DNA of 64,000 nucleotides, taken from assembly GCF_954871325.1 (NCBI RefSeq), contig NC_088775.1, forward strand, positions 92,915,655 to 92,979,654, read 5' to 3'. The DNA comes from Gordionus sp. m RMFG-2023 (taxonomy: Eukaryota > Nematomorpha > Gordioida > Chordodea > Parachordodidae). The position numbers were made by a program, and so were the translations under genes. Below are positions 62,001-64,000 of this stretch, piece after piece (positions within the stretch are counted from its first letter, which is position 1; each line of letters begins with the position of its first letter). The notes below the pieces were generated by a model, which worked only from the letters and a program-made list of their open reading frames with translations, had not been told where the DNA came from and searched no databases.

Positions 62001-63321
62001 ATAATTATGTTACGAAGGGTTGCTGGGATGCATATGGTACATCTTTTGGCAATTTTTCGTTTACGAAACGCCCGCTAAACATCCCCGCATCTCCAAGGCG
62101 GAACTGGCATATCTGCAAGAAAATATATCGTATCAGGACGAAAAGGTTTTTTTTTTCCTTTTCGATTTTTCTAAAAATTAATTTTTATTTGTAATTTAAA
62201 ATCGGTGAGCCAGTTTAACCCCCTCCCCTTTTAAAAAAAATTTTCTTACATCGGTTAATGGTACGGTTTTCGGGTTCGGTTCGGTTTTGTTCGACCCGGG
62301 CGAACGTTGGAAAGCCTAACTCAAAATTTTTTTTTTTACATAAAATTTTCTCGTTTTTCGCAAATTTTTGATAGAATTGCTCCTTCGTTTTGTAAAATAT
62401 TAGTGAATAAATAAATAAATATCTTTATACGTGTACATAATATAAGCTACCCATTCCTTGGCTGAAGATCTTCGGTTCCATTCGCTTCTGGGCCATAGCC
62501 GCCGCTCATTTTAGCTACAATTGGGGATTTTACACCATGATAACCATCTTGCCAAAGTTCTTTAGGGACGTCTTGAATTTGAACGTGGAATCAGTTAAGA
62601 ACAATTTTTTTTTTTTTAAAAAAATTTTAAAAACATTAAAATTTTTAAACCAAGATTTTTTTTTGAGAAATGCATCAATTTTTTTTTATATTCATGACCT
62701 AAACGATTTTTGAGCTAAGGAAGGCGATCGGGCAAGAACGGGAGATTTTTCCGGAAGTCACGTGATTCACGGTCAGAACTTCGCTAATCCAATAGGAAAA
62801 TTATATCGATATATTTGTTATATATTTTAAAAAAAAACAACATTAGAACGGACTTTATAGCGCTTTGCCATTTTTAGCGCAGTGGGCCATGATAGGCTTA
62901 TCGGGAGCTGCCGCGGATTTTCTAACCAAGAAGGGGATGAGCATCACTCTCGTTAGAAGGATATTTAATACTTGTGGTAATATTATAACGCCTTCTTAAT
63001 TTTACGTGATGGAGGAAAAGGAGATATAAATGGATAAAGAAATGAATGCGAAGAAAAAAATAAATGAATTGAAGGGAATAAATAAGGAAAAGAATCGAGA
63101 GGAAACAAAAAAAAAATCCATTTTTTTTTATACGCCTATTTTTCCGATGCGTTCCTTATTTTTAGGTTTAGTTATCCCGGCTTGCTTTCTCATAGGTGTA
63201 GGTTACGTCGAATGCAACGTTCCGCTTGCTATAAGTCTCTTAACGATAGGCGTGGGATTTACAGGTATGGCTCATGTCGGGTTTTTCGTGAGCCATTTGG
63301 ATATAGCTCCTCCTTTTGCCG
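53026..63321 (+). CDS. SLC17A5-like: Sialin-like SLC17 transporter, 5' nine exons (3' end outside the window)
   Basis: A member of the SLC17 anion-transporter family (major facilitator fold, 12 membrane segments); sialin exports sialic acid with H+ from lysosomes. The exons are 53026-53170, 59438-59637, 59966-60196, 60313-60400, 61162-61257, 62018-62145, 62447-62593, 62847-62976 and 63166-63321. All junctions are GT-AG and phase-consistent, giving 440 residues so far; by alignment about 85 remain beyond the edge. Exon 1 encodes a cytosolic tail with EAYPLLQSA, which matches the [D/E]xxxLL lysosomal sorting motif (DRTPLL in human sialin). Family landmarks are [58 protein letters not shown] and [13 protein letters not shown]. 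The conserved Arg of YALR and the paired Glu of EGLGEG are present. The other introns are 116-761 bp; intron 1 is 6.3 kb and holds MITEs. Other SLC17 members (inorganic phosphate, vesicular glutamate) are possible, but the dileucine favours sialin. Confidence 0.93.
53910..54145. mobile_element. piggyBac-like MITE copy in sialin-like intron 1
   Basis: It contains 'atgcaaatcagctggaccc' and 'cgccattttggt', 'gatgatcaggcaatgctttaataaag', 'aaaatggcgtccccagctgt' and a right end 'gtcttaggcattgttatatg', as in 30541-30885. Confidence 0.7.
54830..54995. mobile_element. MITE remnant, TAGTGTTGTTAAAC family
   Basis: 'acggctaactccaatatttt', 'cctgaagattttc', 'atcgagttgaccgtttttaa' and 'aatcggct' match the copy at 26146. 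The terminal repeats are worn. Confidence 0.5.
55416..55577 (+). mobile_element. hAT MITE, CAGAGTTGTTAAA family (reference copy)
   Basis: A 162-bp element with termini CAGAGTTGTTAAAG and TTTTAACAACTCTG. Exact 8-bp duplication CTCATAAT at 55408-55415 and 55578-55585. The interior is repeated TATCTAGATAC blocks. It lies in sialin-like intron 1. Confidence 0.95.
55610..55684 (-). ncRNA. tRNA-like relic or SINE head
   Basis: The minus strand shows an A-box-like GTGGCTGAGTGGGA, a possible anticodon arm (loop CCTTTAA) and a B box GGTTCGAATCG. The acceptor halves do not pair. Directly downstream of the hAT MITE. Confidence 0.5.
56062..56159 (+). mobile_element. hAT MITE, CAGAGTTGTTAAA family, internally deleted copy
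   Basis: 98 bp, identical at both ends to 55416-55577 but lacking about 64 bp of the interior. The flanks ATCGATAT (56054-56061) and ATCGATAG (56160-56167) match at 7 of 8 bases. Confidence 0.92.
56865..56990. repeat. Copy of the dispersed repeat seen at 14130
   Basis: 'gttagcgtcgatgtattattt', 'ttccatcacgttcggtatta' and 'atgtgaatcgtagacaattt' correspond to blocks at 14130-14405 and 32830-32960. Confidence 0.45.
57053..57074. repeat. (TTTC)n microsatellite
   Basis: About five perfect units. Confidence 0.9.
57369..57514 (+). CDS. Candidate internal exon inside sialin-like intron 1
   Basis: The polypyrimidine acceptor TTTTCTCCTAG precedes 146 open bases that end at ATCAG|GTCAGC. The frame gives [20 protein letters not shown] followed by [18 protein letters not shown]. 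This is far less AT-biased than the flanks. No start, partner exon or family was recognised. It may belong to a nested gene or to an alternative exon. Confidence 0.4.
57515..59437. other. Remainder of sialin-like intron 1
   Basis: The 57890-58380 block is GC-richer and has short open segments on both strands without a consistent gene model. The rest is low complexity. Confidence 0.35.
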
Positions 63322-64000
63322 GTTAATATATAGTATTACTTTTTTTCTAGCGTTTTTTTACATGGAATATAAATATCATTTTCGCTCGATTCGTGTTAGC
63401 GTTTTCTAACATGCATTTTGATTATTACTGCGAACGGGATTCTAAGGTTTCTCAGAATATGGAATCTGGCAGGGCTGGTACCCTGACCGGGCTCATTCGT
63501 GAAAAATTTCTGTATCTTATTTTGGGATGAACAGAAATAAGATAGAATAAAACATATAAATTAAAAAAATTATCGTTTAATTGCTGAATATTCAAAAATT
63601 TAATAGATTAATGTTTATGATTGGGCAATTTTCATAACAAATTCGATAATCTTTCAGCCCTATAATCCTTTTACTTTCTAGATAAAATTTTGTACACAGA
63701 GAATATTCATTAGTAGGACATCGGATCCTAAATATTTAACATTCAAGTACTGACAGATTTTGAGATTAGCAGTGGTTAAAAAAAGACCTTTTTTTAAAAA
63801 AGATTTGTTATCTTTTGTAGCTCTACTAAACACTTTTTTAAAAAAAATTAGAAAGAATTTCATTTATTATGATAAAAAAATTTAGGCCATGGCAAACCAG
63901 GCCTATTCATATTTTTTTTTAGCAAGTGGAGTGCTGGCTTGGCCCCCCTTCCCATATAATTGATTTTGAGGGTCTCTAACTATCTTTCCCTCGTATATTG
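63322..64000. other. Intron of the sialin-like gene at the window edge
   Basis: It begins with the donor GTTAAT after exon 9. The next expected segment (the last membrane helices) is not found before the window ends. Confidence 0.6.

Overview
The window looks like nuclear DNA of an AT-rich invertebrate animal. Multi-exon genes with GT-AG introns, a sialin-type lysosomal transporter, an RNA polymerase I/III subunit and dense hAT, Tc1, piggyBac-like and foldback elements all point that way. I cannot fix the phylum from sequence alone. A 200-base run of N at 30143-30342 is an assembly gap.

Four host genes can be built by reading exon-intron phases by hand. (1) A complete but very divergent cyclophilin lies on the minus strand at 15375-16048, with four exons and 41-53 bp introns. 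(2) RPAC2 (POLR1D/AC19), the small alpha-like subunit of RNA polymerases I and III, lies on the plus strand at 16669-22536. Its 5.4 kb third intron contains a gypsy-type LTR fossil. (3) A plus-strand gene for a 123-residue protein that I cannot name lies at 33048-36680, in four exons with consistent phases. (4) A sialin-like SLC17 transporter runs from 53026 past the right edge, with nine exons visible. Its first exon carries a dileucine lysosomal sorting motif and lies 6.3 kb upstream of exon 2. Isolated candidate exons sit near 12.1, 12.8, 14.5, 30.0 and 57.4 kb.

Most of the rest is mobile DNA. From left to right: a piggyBac-like MITE fragment at the left edge; hAT MITEs with exact 8-bp duplications; an intron-bearing integrase fossil (5.7-8.8 kb) whose tail holds a tandem array of 78-81 bp exon-like units inside a large inverted repeat (7.56-9.31 kb); a gypsy-type fossil with LTRs in both orientations (18.4-22.0 kb); a hAT MITE carrying an expanded GC-rich minisatellite (22.6-23.4 kb); a decayed Tc1 element (23.8-25.3 kb); a 1.5 kb hAT with transposase remnants and an exact 8-bp duplication (31.2-32.7 kb); and a 3.9 kb foldback element (41.07-44.99 kb). 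The foldback arms carry a 14-bp GCGAA-type array followed by a ~115-bp satellite, mirrored about the centre.

The clearest signals for follow-up are the foldback element, the tandem exon-like array, the cyclophilin that has lost its catalytic residues, and the pairing of a hAT source-like element with short elements sharing its terminal repeats.
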